A DNA stretch of 64,000 bases, taken from positions 992,001-1,056,000 of the forward strand of contig JAHRHY010000011.1 in the NCBI GenBank assembly GCA_019671135.1, in the 5' to 3' direction. The translations under genes were made by a program, and so were the position numbers. This stretch comes from Linnemannia hyalina (Eukaryota; Mortierellomycota; Mortierellomycetes; Mortierellales; Mortierellaceae). Positions 47,368-60,046 of the stretch are shown one piece after another (the first letter of the stretch is position 1; each line of letters begins with the position of its first letter). The notes under the pieces are model-generated. The model was not told the origin of the DNA and ran no database searches. It saw only the letters and a list, made by a program, of their open reading frames with translations.

Positions 47368-47754
47368 ACGTCCTGTCTTTTGAGCTCGTGCAGAATACAC
47401 ACAAATCAAGACTTCCCTCCATTCACCTTTCCTTGAATCACACAAACAAGACAAAAATAAAAATAAATAAAAAAAGCCAAAAAGCTTTGGTTGAGGGCTG
47501 GACCTTTCTTCCATACACGACCCATCCTGACACACTGTGCATTGTTCAGTTAGTTCAAATAGTCGAAAGAGACGCGATTATTATTTAGCAAAAGTAGGGT
47601 GATGCGTAGGGTAGCAAACAAGAACAAAGCAAAAGAAATGAATAAGAGAAAAAGGGTAATAAAAACTAGGATTAAGGGAAGTTCTCTTGGTGGTAGCTCG
47701 CGGCTTTAAATAAAGAGTCGGTTCTTTTTTTTGGTTTGTAGCGAAATGGTACTG
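47368..47754. other. Short intergenic region between convergent genes
   Basis: 387 bp of 3' flanks; AATAAA-like signals near 47458-47470 on the plus side. Nothing else is seen. Confidence 0.5.
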
Positions 47755-50700
47755 TTACTTGGCTGAAGCGCCAGAAGTAGCCGACGCGGCGCCGACAGCG
47801 GCAGCGGCAGCAACAGCAGCAGCATTCCGGCTCCAGAGCTGCATCTGTTGTTGATGATGCATCTGAGCCTGCTGCTGATGCCTCAACGAACTGGGTCCGT
47901 TCCCAGACGACCCATTAAGACTTGCTCCTCCAAACGGTCCTCCAGCACCTGCACTCACTCCTCCGCCCACCCCACCAGCGTTTCCTTTACTTAGCGTCAG
48001 CAACGGGTTGTTGACCACCGCCATGGCCGTCAAGGTTGTGATAGGTCCTGGTGGCGGACCGGACGCCTCTCGAGAGTTGTTCCAGAATTTGGGCCATTCG
48101 ACCACCAGACCAGGGAACCGGAGAATCATCATTTGGGCCATCCCGGCAGAGATCCATTCGTCGTGGTGGTGACCCGAAACAGTGCTCGCATCCACAACCT
48201 TGCCGAGACTGAGACTGAACACACTAAAGTCGCCCGAGACCACGCCACATCCTCCACTCATGCCTCCTGCTGCTGCCGGGTTGGTACCCAAACCAAGACC
48301 AGGAACTCCTCCAGGCTGACCTGCTCCTTGTCCTGCGGCTCCTCCACCGTTGCCGTTGCCCTGCTGGGCATATCCTATTTTGGACTTGATGCCATAGGCA
48401 TGGCATTGCGCCAACCAGTCGACATACTCGTTCAACACGGCAGAGTGCTCAGGAAGAGCGCGTCCGGCATAGGTCGTGAGGTGATCAGGGTACTTGCGAG
48501 ACTGCATCTCGTACTTCAAGAACGATCCCGTAGGGGGACGTGGGTACGAGGTACCATATCCATCGCCACGGTGTCGGTACACATCTCCAGCCTGCTCATT
48601 GTAGCTGGTCGTCAGTGTCAACGAACTCAGCGACGAAGTTGATGACTGACTTGCCAGCGACTGGTTGGAGTACGGTGACCGATCTCCATTGCTAGATCCA
48701 CTACCACCAGATACAAGTGCCGACAACTTGTTACTGCTACCGGAACTCTGGCCACCCATAAACATCCACCGGAACAAACTTCCTGCAGTGAGGGGGGTGG
48801 ATCCTGTGCTGGCACGTTTGCTGCCCCCATTAGGATTGCCCTGACCGCCACCCACCAGGTTACCGAGAGTAGGGTCGTATGGTCCTGCATCACCATCTTG
48901 GAACGAATGTCGCTGCTGCTGGCCATCCGACCCAGCAGAGCTGTCGGGTCGACTGAGCCGTCTAAACTTGCGTGAAAGCAAGCTGGACCGACTGGACGAC
49001 TTCTTGGCACGATCCTTCTCCTTGTCCTTGACGCTGTTGTCAGATGCGGCCAGCTTCTGGTGGGTCAAATAGATCTGCTGTGCCTGAAGTTGGTAGAAGG
49101 ACCGTGCCCTCTCCTGGCTGTCGTCGTCGCCACCGTTGTGCATCATCATCCCGTCCGACAGGGATCGTTGCCGGGAAGGCGACGATTCTGCGGGTGAGCC
49201 TCCTGCGGTCGAGATGGAGGGGACATTCTCCAGACCAGGTGACGAGGGTGCTGATTCACATGTAAGGGATTCTGACTCCTTGTCGCTGATGCGTGTCGAC
49301 ATGACATCGGAGAGCTCGCCAGTGTATTGACGCTTCACCATGTCGATCCTGCTCTCCATCACCTCGAAAATATTCCTATTGAACAGAAAAAGGTCGTGGT
49401 TAGTAAACGCCACCAAATTGTTACAAAAAGCTGTAGCATCCGATTCAAAACAAAAGAGACATACCTCACGATCAGGCTGAGCGACGATTCTTCTGCCACA
49501 GAACCCCGCGAGGTAGGAGACGAGTCTTTCACCTTCTTCTTGATCGACGAGTCAGAGGTCGTCCCGGCATTCGACGACGCTGCCATCATTCCTCCCATCG
49601 GCACAGATCCATCCTGCATAGAACTCCGCGCAGAGGGTACCCACGCCCTGAATCCTGGCAACACGCCGACGCCGCCACCAATCCTCGCCACCCGCCAGAC
49701 CAAGCATCGCATGTAGTACAGCCGGACGTTCCGTGCCCAGTGGAGAAAGCACTTTTCAAACACGTCTGGCGAAAGCAACGTGCCCAATGTGAGTTGCTCT
49801 AGTGTCTGGACAGTTCCTGTGAGAAGCGAAAAGTTTTGGTATATAAACGAGATGGTGCGCATCAAGGTCACAGTGTGATCCGAAGTTGTCAGAAGGAGGT
49901 GGAGAGTCGAAAGGATGAACTGGACGTGAATAGGGACAAAGATTATGTTGTGTCCTGTGTTGAGTGGTACTGTCGAGAGCTCGCTGTCGTAAAGTCGAAT
50001 ACATTCTCTAAAAATGTTATTGAGAAAAGTGCTCTTTATGTTAGCTCGGATACAATTAATTCCATCTGCAATTACAATATAGTCATGCGCAACGTACCTT
50101 GACTCCAGTTCAGCGATGAGCATGTCTAGAAAATCCAGTAGACAAAACACACTCTCCACATCATACACGCTTGTCCTTGTCACAACAGCCTTAATCCAAA
50201 TGTCCAGCATGGCCCCATAAATATTGCCATGATCCTCCATGACCGCGACAATTGTCTCCACAAATCTCCTGGATGCCATGTCAAGCACCTTTGGCTTGCC
50301 ATTCGTAGATCCACCGTTCGAATCCTTGCCATCTCCATTGGCCTTAACAGCCGGTGGGGCCGCTGTTCCCGGGAACTCTCCTGTCGCAACAGAAGCCATT
50401 GCACGATCCCTCTCGGCAGCACCATTCCCATTGGCAGCGTTGGGCTCAAACTGTACAATGGTGGTGACAGGGTGAATCTCGCGGTGAACCAGTCCCTCAA
50501 TTTTGGTTAAAAAGAACGCCGACAGGTAAAGATACCCAGGTGCGCCTGCATAGACCTTGGGTGTGATCGCCGAGGTCGCCCAGCCACCAGCCTGAATCCG
50601 CTGCAGTGGCGCCTCCAAATACTGAGAGAGGCAGTGGTGGTAATGGCGGTAGAATGCAAAAAAGAGCTCGCTATCGTCACTCTGCCACCGACGAACCCAG

Positions 50701-53700
50701 TTTCCAAACATTTCCATGGGAGGTACAGAGTCGCCTGTTGCTGTCCTGCGCTTTTGATTCTCGAATTCCCTCCACCAGGATCCAGTTCCAGTGAAACAGA
50801 CGGGTGCCAAATGTTCTGGGAAGAATGTCATGATCTGAGGCATCCCACAGTTCTCTCTAAATAGGTAAAATGTATCAAGCAGAGCAAGCGTGTGCAATTG
50901 GTTAGCAAGTTAAAGAAACAAGTTACCAGACCGTGAAATGCGCGTGTGATATGTTCCGGGCGCTGTATGATGACGATACATACCCGATAAGATCCATTGC
51001 TTTGGCCATGCGGCTAATGTAGGATCGGCTCGCAGGGAGTGCGTGGAGCAAACCAAACGCAACACCGGGCAACTTGAAGAAGCAAAGCGCCAGGATCTTT
51101 GCGCAAAAGGTGATCACATTCGAGTAAACGCCCTTCTGGTTCAGACGCTCGATTGCATACTGAAGCGACTGAGTCAACATCTTGCGGTATTGGTGAAATG
51201 AGGACCAGAATGCCCCAGAGTCCGAGAAGGGGTATCCTGATCCAAGGGTGGTGCTGGACGAGACCGAGGTCGAGGAAGAGTTGTGTTCTGTCACTGAGCC
51301 GTCCAAGAAGGTCCTGGCTGTTGATGGTGTTGTTGGTTTTGAAATGACATCCTCCAGACGATCTAGTGTGGGTGGGTGGTAACAAAACGGAAGAGCGCAT
51401 CAGACGACTAGACTTGACGATGTCTATGTTCACGGTGGGAATATTCCATCCGGTCCTTACCAAACTCGTCGAACTCCTTCCTATGAACCAAACGAAAGAG
51501 AACGACAGGACGTTAATATCAGGCTGTTCAATAGATTCATTGATCCTTTTGGCAGTACGAATGTCTATCGTATCTCATCTTGGCCTTGACTGTACCTTGT
51601 CATGAGGGCAATGATACACTCAAAGTAATGACACCGATCCGTGTAGAGGGCATCTGGGAGCACTGCAAGAAGCGTCGTCCACCTAAAAGGTTGTGCACAC
51701 AATGTAACAACGAATAAACCCGATGGTTAGTTGCACAGCATTCTCTCGTACTCGTGTAATTCGTTCATGAGTTTTTTATATTTTGCCACGGTCAATCCAT
51801 TTTGAATGCGCTTGATCTCCATCCTCTTCTTTTGGCAAAGCAAAAAGGGTATATTTTTAGCCATTCCTATCCCCTCCATCCCCTTGCCTCCTCTTTCTCA
51901 TGTCGTCAATGCGTCCTTCTTACCACTGCATAATAAGTTGCCTTCCTGTCTTAAGCGATGTCTCTGACAGCGAATCTATCACGGCAGCAAAGAAAAAAGC
52001 GAACGAGATAAAGATGAGTTTTCTATCCTTTCAGCCAAGGACAATCCTTACCCGTTTCAGTCAACACTAAGGGTGCCAATAGCGCAATATCCGCGAAAGG
52101 TGTAAAGAGATCATCCTTTTTACTGATTCGCTTCTTTTTTGTTTTACGCCTTTGAAAGTATCAAGAATCGGCTCTGTTTGTAACAGAGTGTGCCAAACAC
52201 ATCCTTCCAGTGACGGGATCATCAATGCAAACGACAGTCATTCCCAATTCGACCTTTGTCGTCAATTTCTTTACTTTTATCCAAGTTGCACTTTGCCTTT
52301 TCATCCATTCTTCCTTGTTGTGCTGTTCGTATGCATACCTAGACTGGGCTGGTCCTTCCTGAGCCATGGCAAGAGGCTAGTCTTAAGGACATCAATCCGG
52401 TATCGGTCCTTTTGGTGGAATCTACACGACATCAAAGAGATAGAAAGTCAAGTGGAAATTAGCTTTTTGTGCCTGTCCCGTACGCCTCTGCGCACTCCTT
52501 ATTTTGGCTTATTGTTGTTGTTTTGGCTGGTGCATAGTGATGACATGCTTGACCAGACCAGATGTCGGTCAAGCGATCGAATAATAGGAGCTCTCAATCC
52601 CTCTGTCCCAGCCCACCTGCAATGCAAAACAAAAAAGAAAGAAAGAATAAAAAGAAGGAAAAAGGAAAGGAAAGGAAAGGAAAGGAAAAAGGAAAGGGGA
52701 ACTTGGCATGAAGGCATTGACTGAATGGGCATTGACTGAAATAGATAAGTGCGTACCTTGCCAGTGAGCGCTCGAGGACCTTGTATTCCTGCTGGCCATT
52801 CTGTCCGATCCAGTTGCGCAAGAGTCGACTCTTGACCGATGGCCGCATATCTGTGCTGGCCGATCTTGAGTGTGAGCTGACCTTGGAGACAAAGGGCGGG
52901 GAGGAAGTGCGCGAGTAAGGTGGGATGATGATAGAGGTGGGAGGAAGATCGCTGCATGACTGTCGTCGGGCCATATTGATGTCAAGGTCTGGTAAACTGA
53001 TCGTCCGTGTCTGTGTCAGTTGGAGAGGAGGTATCGTCGCTCTTGTTCCTGAATCAGAAAGGGCAACTGTCGTTGGTATTGGTAGCCCTGTCAAAGATGA
53101 AGATGACGTTGCTTCAAGGGACGACTGAGAAGAGGGAGAGAGAAGGGAGGAGATCGACGAGTGACGAGAGGCGATGGGAAAGGCGTTTGAGTCCACAGAT
53201 GCTGGAGTCGCAAAGGGTGCGGGCACCAGAGAAGAAGCTGTGGTACTGTCCTGACTACCCGCTCTCGTTTGTGTTACAGAGTCGCTTGTTGGGTCAAAGA
53301 ATGTGATGCTTGAGGGTGAAGAGGGCGAGTAAACGGTAGGGGAGTTAGGGTATAGAGAGAGAGGAGAGGTGGAGGGCAAAGGAGAGAGTGTGTGAGTTGG
53401 AGACAACAAGGATGCTGAAGTGTCGAACGAGGGGAGAGAAGAGGAGAAGGGTGCAGAGAAGGAGAGTGAGAGTGACAATGGAGGTGAAGTTAGGAGTGGG
53501 AGTGAGGGTGGCGGATCCTTGCTGCTGTTGTTGTTGTAGAGTCGACCAGGATTGGAGGGCGAGGGTGAAGGTGAGAGTGAAGGACGAGTGGGGGCACGAT
53601 CCGAAGTGGGTGGGTAAGGAGATGCAGCGATAGAGGGTGAGGGATTGGAGGTAGGAGTGGTAGGTGAAGAAGAATTGGAGGAGGAAGAAGAGGAGGAGGA

Positions 53701-53826
53701 AGAGGAAGAGGCAGAAGGAGAGGGAAGGGATAAGGGTTTGGGAGGAAGAATGGTGGGAGATGTGGGAGAGAGAGTTGGCGCAGAGAGAATTAAAGGAGAG
53801 GCAGAGGGTATCGGGTAGAAAGACAT
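47755..53826 (-). CDS. Large DUF1765-like (UPF0592) protein, nine exons
   Basis: 1533 residues from nine exons on the minus strand: 52757-53826, 52052-52122, 51924-51975, 51596-51682, 51461-51480, 50984-51362, 50098-50856, 49465-50007, 47755-49375. All junctions are GT-AG and in phase. The N-terminal 340 residues are Ser/Pro-rich and probably disordered. The middle has conserved-looking blocks (RQLIMQWWTTLLAVL, DRCHYFECIIALM, YPFSDSG, WVRRW, WIKAVVTRTSVYDVESVFCLLDFLDML, LMRTISFIYQNF, LSPDVFEKCFLHWARNVRLYYMRCLVWRV). I match this core to the fungal DUF1765 family from memory; function is unknown. The last 500 residues are Ser/Gly/Gln/Ala-rich. Exon 5 is only 20 nt, and intron 7 (50008-50097, 90 nt) is in frame without a stop. 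Confidence 0.75.
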
Positions 53827-56800
53827 GGCTTGATGGGCTGTGAGTGTGAAAGGTGATAAATGTGCGCTGGAGGGGACGAGGAGGGCGAGGAAGTCGAGGC
53901 GATGATGATGCGGTTCTCGTTGAAGGGGCGACAGGAGTTGGAGTTGGCTGGAGACACGGAGAACACTATTGGCGATGATGATGAATGGTGGTGGTGGCGA
54001 TGGTGATGATGATGGCGACAGACAGATACGAGTGAAGGGAAAGGGAACGGGGGACGAGTGCCAGAAAGGATTACAAAAGGCAAAGGGGGCAAAATTACAA
54101 AGAGAGACGGAGACAGATCCGCGTTAATACCAACAGAAACGAAATACCACACACATACACAACACATTGACAAAAAAACGGATGGTCTTTTGTTAAAGAA
54201 GACGATAAATATTGATAAATCTTCATGTCGGTAATTATTATCGCCTCTGGCATTGCTCCCGATGCTGGCACTTCTGGCGCCGTTCGCTTTGCTTTGTTGC
54301 TGCATCGCCAATGTCCAATGGTTTTTTGCTGTTTTGTCGTTGACTCTTAATATTGCGATATTGCTTTGATGTGTTAGCAGAAGGAGAGAGAGAGATGGAG
54401 ATGGGAAACGGGGTCGGGCGAAATGCGCCTTGTGAGCGTCCGAAGCAATTAGGCCGTAAATAGTCTTAAGGCGTCGTTTGTTGCAGTCCCTCGATATTTG
54501 TTGAAAAGGTAGCTGTTCCCCTCCTGGTAGTCATGTAATACCTGCAATAATGCTGCTGCTCTCCGATGCAAGAGCGGTTGACACTGCAGCAGACTTGTCG
54601 TCGTTGTCGTCCTTGTTTTTTTTGTCGCTATTCTCGGCTTGGGTCGAGAAGCTGGTTGGAGAGCGAGCGGGAAGAGTAACAGGAGGGAAAAGGAGGAAAG
54701 AGAGTAAAGTTCCTAGGTGCTGTGATGAAAAGGGTGATGATAATGGTAGGCGAGGGGAAGTGGAAGAGGAAGAGGAAGTAGAGGAAGGGGTGTGACAAGA
54801 GAAACCAATGCTGATGTGTGTTGTGCGGTCGCCGTCGACTCGGCTCTGGGGATGGTGACTCTAAAGGGATTGAAGGAGACGAAGAGAAGGAGGAGGATGA
54901 GCGAGGATGAGAGCGAGGAGAAGAAGAAGAAAAAAAGGAAAAGGAAAAGGAAAAGGAAATGATAATGTAGGAGGGATCAGAGAGGGAAAAAAAAAGGAAG
55001 AATGGATACAGGGACCAAAGGCGAAATGAGTAAGTGGGGTAACTGCTATGAAGTGAGCAGCATACTCAACTGCATGTACCCAATTACTCGTTTGCTGTTA
55101 TTGTCTGTCTGCGTCTGAACGGATATAAGGTAATACAATATTGTATAGTAATAAGAAAACAAACAATTGGAATGGGCAATACAATGGGACAGACGACAAC
55201 AAATATCGCTCAAAATCAACATCTGGAAGGAAGCGGATGCGAATGCGGAGAAGAGAGGGGTTCAAGAAAGTCAGAAAGAGAGTAAGAGAGAGAGAAAAGG
55301 ATAAAGAGACATCCAAACAAACAAAGGAGAAGGAGAAGGAGGAGAAAGAGGAGGAGGAGGAGGATGAGGATGAAGAGAAAAAAGGAGGGAAAGGAGGTGG
55401 GAGGAGAAGACCACACAGGGATCCAGGAGACAGTATGGGTGTGCGTCTTTGTCTTGTCTGTTGTTATTGTTGTTGCTGTTGTCAACAACAATGACAGATA
55501 CTACACTCTATCTTACAACACACGACACAATCATCCACAGACTCCATGGACGAACACGCAAGGAAGGAACAGCCGTGTTATCATCTCTCTTCTTAAAGAA
55601 GAGATGCCTTAGTCTGGTTTGGACCACCCTTACTCTTCTTCTTCTTCTTCGCAGCTGGTGCTGGTGTGAACATCTTTAATGGGGGATGGGAACACAGGAG
55701 AAGGGGAATCAGAAACGCATCAGCACACATACACACACACTCCTGTTCATCAATTCTTCCAATTCGTAAGTTCATTCACATCTCTTGTATCTCTCTAGTC
55801 GTCGCATCTTGCAATCTAAACAAGTAGCGTGTCCAACCAATGCCAGGCCGTCTTGCCTGTATGTTGTCTTTTGGAGTCCACACATCAATCGTATATAAAA
55901 AGGAGCCATGTCTCAACACACACACATATATTTCGCCATGCTAAAAGCATTGAGAAGGAGACACAACCATCCTGGGTCTAAAACATCCAGAGATCTGAAC
56001 ACGACATCCCTTCAACTCCTGGTTCACTTTCCTTTATTCTTTTTTTAAACAAGCGCTGTTGACATGCTCTGAGACATGCAGCTTCTTGTGCCACTGTCCC
56101 ACGGAAAAAGAACAAACAAACAAAATATCCCTGGAATTGTCGTTAATGCTGCCGCTCTCAGTGTTCCTTGTCAGAGAATCGCATTGCCCTTTGTCGTCCC
56201 TACATTAAACATACTCCATATTCCGTCCGTCTGGAAACTCAACGACACTCCTTGCTTCATTTTATTTCCTTTACTTCCTTTCCTTGTTTCCCTTGCTTAG
56301 CTGTGTGTTCTCTTTGTTCCATGTACCATTTCAATCCACCCCTCATTGTCCCCACAGCTTGCTCATTCCTTTCTTCCCTCGCTTCTATTTCTATGATGTC
56401 TATTTTTTCAGGTTCCGCTCGGAGCAATGTACGTCGTTTGGTTTCAGGGTACAATTCTCCGTTTTCTTTTTCTTGTCTTGTCAGGCATTATTCTCTCACG
56501 CGATGGTGTGATGTACGGTTGCTGAACCCAAATACAAATAATGTCACCACTTTAGACTCTCCCTCTCAATACCATCCAGACAGTAGCACCGAACTACGCA
56601 AGACCAATAACCCCTCCTTCCTTACCAGGCTGCAGTGTTCGGGATTCGAGCGTTCACAGGAGTCGCAATTGACGACAGCACTGCGGCTGTACTGAAGGTG
56701 ATCTTGTTGCTGATGCAGCGCTGAGGCACAGCTTTCCGTTAATCTATTACAGGCACAGGGGGAGACGTGGAGCAAGATTCGACGGTCAACAACTGCAGTC

Positions 56801-57803
56801 CTCCTGGGCGGAATGTTGTGGAGTTGTCCAATTGTCCTGCTCGCACAGGATTGTAAAATGATCTTGAAGAAATGTGGGGATGATGAAGACCACGTTGATG
56901 TTGCACACGAATCGAGAGTCGCTGGGGATGATCGGTGTATGGTTGTTGATCTTGGCTTCAGTGGTGAATAGAATGGCGTCGGTGTTATTGTTGTGACAAG
57001 GGGGACTTCTGGCTGCTAAAGGGGACATTGCCGAGGTGGCGGTGGCCGGGAATGGATACTCCTTCTGCCTTCCGGATTACCTCTGCACTGATGTCGTTCC
57101 TGTTTGTTGGATTCGCGGACGCCAACGAAGAAGCGACGGTGAAGGGTAAGGAAAGAAGGATGCAGTAGTGAAGAGAAAAAGAAAGATCAAAGAAATCGTT
57201 CCAGAACAGGCGCAGGATGGAGAATAAAGATAAGAGAAATGAGGATGGATGGCGAACCATATAATGGGGTGCATGGTTGGATATGAGACCTTGGGGCGGG
57301 GGAGTGTACCTGTCTGCTTGTGGCACTGTCTCAATGGGAAAGAGAACTGATACCTTGTTCAAAACTTGTCATGTCTCAGCCAATGAAACGAAACAAACGG
57401 AATGAAGGATGTCTGGTTGACATGATGCAATGAAAACGAATGGCGACAACGCGAGGAATGCCAGGAGGAAAAAGAACGCGCTTAATGACCGAGGAAGCGA
57501 ATCGATGCCAACGCAACGCAAAGGTAACGAATTAGTTGTTAAAGTAAGAGAAAGGCAGAAAGTAGAAGTACGTAAGGATGAAGCAAAACATAAACATAAA
57601 CAAAAACAAGCAATGCAAATGAAATAAAAAAATACCACCGCGGCGTAACGATTACCCTGGGAAATCCGCGTACTCCATCGATATTCTTCCAACATGAATA
57701 CAAAAAAATGACAACAGGTCGCCAGGAGGCCCCATGCCTCCTTTGCAAAGCAAAACTTCAGCTCAGAGTACCCAGGAACAAAAGCAAAAGAGCAAAAGAG
57801 AAT
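53827..57803. other. Long intergenic region upstream of the DUF1765-like gene
   Basis: 4.0 kb. From 53827 to about 55400 the plus strand is largely purine-rich, consistent with a C/T-rich leader for the minus-strand gene. Between about 56400 and 57100 some segments look coding on one strand or the other but could not be joined into a gene (see findings). No confident gene. Confidence 0.4.
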
Positions 57804-57875
57804 GGGCCGAACCGGGAATTGAACCCGGGACCTCTCGCACCCTAAGCGAGAATTATACCACTAAACCATCCGGCC
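57804..57875 (-). tRNA. tRNA-Pro (AGG)
   Basis: 72-nt tRNA on the minus strand without an intron. The acceptor stem starts GGCCGGA, the anticodon loop reads TTAGGGT with anticodon AGG, and the T arm has GGTTCAATTCC (box B); box A is within TGGTTTAGTGG. A TTTT terminator follows about 7 nt after the discriminator base (57794-57797 on the plus strand). It appears identical to the copy at 58023-58094. Confidence 0.96.
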
Positions 57876-58022
57876 AATCTTCTTGTTGGAAGCATCTATT
57901 TCTCTGTCATAGTAATTCCCGTGACCGATTTACGCCACCAATATAATGACGCCACCAAATTTGAGACCAATCGGGGCTTAGGAACCAGACTGCATCCAAA
58001 ATCTGGCAAGTATCAAGAAGTT

Positions 58023-58094
58023 GGCCGGATGGTTTAGTGGTATAATTCTCGCTTAGGGTGCGAGAGGTCCCGGGTTCAATTCCCGGTTCGGCCC
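58023..58094 (+). tRNA. tRNA-Pro (AGG), second copy in inverted orientation
   Basis: Same 72-nt sequence as the minus-strand copy, with anticodon AGG, box A and box B intact, and a TTTT terminator at 58101-58104. Similarity extends a few bases into both flanks, pointing to a local inverted duplication. Confidence 0.96.
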
Positions 58095-58671
58095 ATTCTC
58101 TTTTGCTTCTTCTGGGAACCACCCTCTTCTTTTGCTCTTTCACTCTGTCTCTTTGGTCCCAATGACCTCTACAGTCGTTTCTTTTTTTTTTTTCTTTCCT
58201 CCTCTTGTCCTCCCCTCAGTACGAGACCTGTCCCACAACAAAATAAGGGAACTATCGCGACAGATCTTCCTCACTGACGCGTCTTTTATCATCGACTCGC
58301 TTCGCCTCATCAGCACCTCCTCTCTTTTGTCGCAAAACATCATGACCACGACATAATTCCAGCTAAGAGGCCACCTGCCCTCCCCTTCTCTCCCCTGCTT
58401 CCACACCGTACAACCCTACTCAGAGTCTAACCTCTTCCCATCATTGCTTACCTATCTATCGCTCGCCTGACCCAAAAAAAAATAAAAAATGGCACAACCA
58501 GCATGGTCAATGCTCAAAGCACAAATACACACAAAATAATTTCTCACTCAGCTCTGCTTTGTTTTTTGTCTTGCCCTTGTTCATCCAGCATCCGGCCAGC
58601 ACTGTATATCTTCCTATCTCTCTGTGTATCGGCAAGACAAAAAGAAAGAGCTTTGACAAATCCGCGACCAC

Positions 58672-58766
58672 TTCGACCATCTTCTACCCATTTCGACCAT
58701 CTCTACCCACTTCGACCATCTCTACCTACTTCGACCACCTCTACCCACTTCGACCATTTCAACCTC
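58672..58766. repeat. 19-bp tandem repeat, about five copies
   Basis: Units begin ttcgacca at 58672, 58692, 58711, 58730 and 58749 (spacing 20, 19, 19, 19), with consensus ttcgaccatctctacccac. There are no unique spacers, so it is a minisatellite and not a CRISPR array. Confidence 0.92.
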
Positions 58767-59442
58767 CATGACCACCACTCTCAGCACCAGCCTACACCGT
58801 TTGACCCGTAGACTAAAACGAGATGATCGAGAGTATCAACACGCTTGGAGCATCCACAGACTAGTTTTCGCTTATCGTTTCTGACTCCCAAGACAAAGTT
58901 CAATAGTGCCTTTTGATATCTCAAGACACATCGCATTACAATCCAGGACGACGACGCCAGGAGGTGAAAAGCAGGAGCACGCCTTGCCGAAATCCGAAAA
59001 TCGACACGAAAGATCGATTGAAGTATCGTGGCGACCGACAAAAAAACCCCCGTCGAATCTCGTTGACATCAACAAAATAATAATACCAACCACAACAACA
59101 ACAAACACCAACACCGATAATAATCAAAAATAAATAAATAAATAAATAGTGGATACAAACCAGAGTGCAACAAAGTAGGCAAAAGCTGCATCGTGCGTCA
59201 CCAAAAAAAAATGAAAAAACAACAATGCACAAGACGACCATCTCCAGCTCCAACCTCCCTTTTAATGAGCTTCGCCCAACAACGTCTACTCCAATAAAGA
59301 ATGATACGGAGCAGTACCAAAAGAATGATCGAAAGGCGGACATATCAACCGACAGCAGGATCCTGTGGTGGACAATCGAAGCAATGGATCCAAGAATACG
59401 ATATGAATAGGGTAGCCAAGCACCTCCCCCTTTGCCTCTCAC

Positions 59443-59443
<1 letters not shown>

Positions 59444-59473
<30 letters not shown>
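59444..59473. repeat. 30-base A homopolymer
   Basis: Uninterrupted run of 30 A on the plus strand. It could be the tail of a retroposed sequence or a slippage product; no parent sequence is recognised. Confidence 0.9.
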
Positions 59474-59476
<3 letters not shown>

Positions 59477-60046
59477 TGCAGAAGTAGTCAAAAAAGTCAA
59501 CTCGATCTGGTGCAAAAGAAACCAGGCGAGTAAAAGACCCTTTTAACGTCGTTGGCGAGCTCAAGACGCATTGGCAGAAACACAATAAAAAATTATTGTC
59601 GTGAAGTGGTTCATGTTTATTCTCACGGTTGGTTTGAACATGTCCTGGCGTCGTGGTGTGGGAGTCTGTTTACGGATAAAGGGAGTGAGAGTGACGTGGC
59701 GCGAGTGTATACGAGTAGTGTTGGAGAGTGAGAGACTTTGGGTTGTCGTTGTGGTTGCTGCTCAGGTTGTGCGTATCGATGATCAGATCAAAAAATAGGA
59801 AGAAAACACAAAAAAAAAAAAAAAAGGAGAAAGAGAGAGTGTGTGAGTGATGAGGGGAATGGGTGAATACAGAAGAGATTAAGAAGAAAGGAATGAGTGA
59901 AGAGAATGGCTGAAGAAGAGGAAGAGGAAGAGAGAATGAAGAGACAAGAGAGGAGGGAGGAAGAGAAAGGGAGGGCAAAAAGAAAGATGCGAGTAGGGGA
60001 CGGCGAAGATGGGAAGGAGAGTGAGAGTTTCTTTGGCGGCCGGGGC

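Larger units (their letters stand above)
57791..58107. repeat. Inverted repeat containing the tRNA-Pro pair
   Basis: Arms of about 94 bp (57791-57885 and 58014-58107) in opposite orientation, separated by about 128 bp. Each arm holds a whole tRNA gene plus short matching flanks (caagaag upstream and attctcttttgct downstream). Confidence 0.9.
58108..60046. other. Intergenic between tRNA-Pro and U6
   Basis: No gene is supported. It contains a 19-bp minisatellite (58672-58766), a 30-base A run (59444-59473), a 16-base A run (59810-59825) and a purine-rich block (59826-60000). Confidence 0.5.

Noticed and set aside
47755..49416. Minus-strand frame read as a separate 553-residue gene
   Set aside because: Its first codons are intronic; splice sites at 49375 and 49465 join it in phase to the DUF1765-like gene as the last exon.
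52152..52724. 190-codon plus-strand frame
   Set aside because: Lies in intron 1 of the minus-strand gene, ends in Lys/Arg/Glu low complexity from aaagg repeats, and has no codon bias.
52594..53826. Minus-strand Ser/Pro-rich frame as an independent 410-residue gene
   Set aside because: A gtacgc donor at 52756 and in-phase exons downstream show it is exon 1 of the DUF1765-like gene; the last part of the frame is intron.
55593..55670. 26-residue Lys-rich minus-strand peptide starting MFTPAPAAKKKKK
   Set aside because: Too short and simple to support; no match to a known small ribosomal or membrane protein and no in-frame continuation.
58209..58356. LRR-like peptide LSHNKIREL on the plus strand
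   Set aside because: A single chance match in a short frame without neighbouring repeats or codon bias.
58672..58766. Possible CRISPR-like array
   Set aside because: Repeats are head to tail without unique spacers, and the host is a eukaryote.
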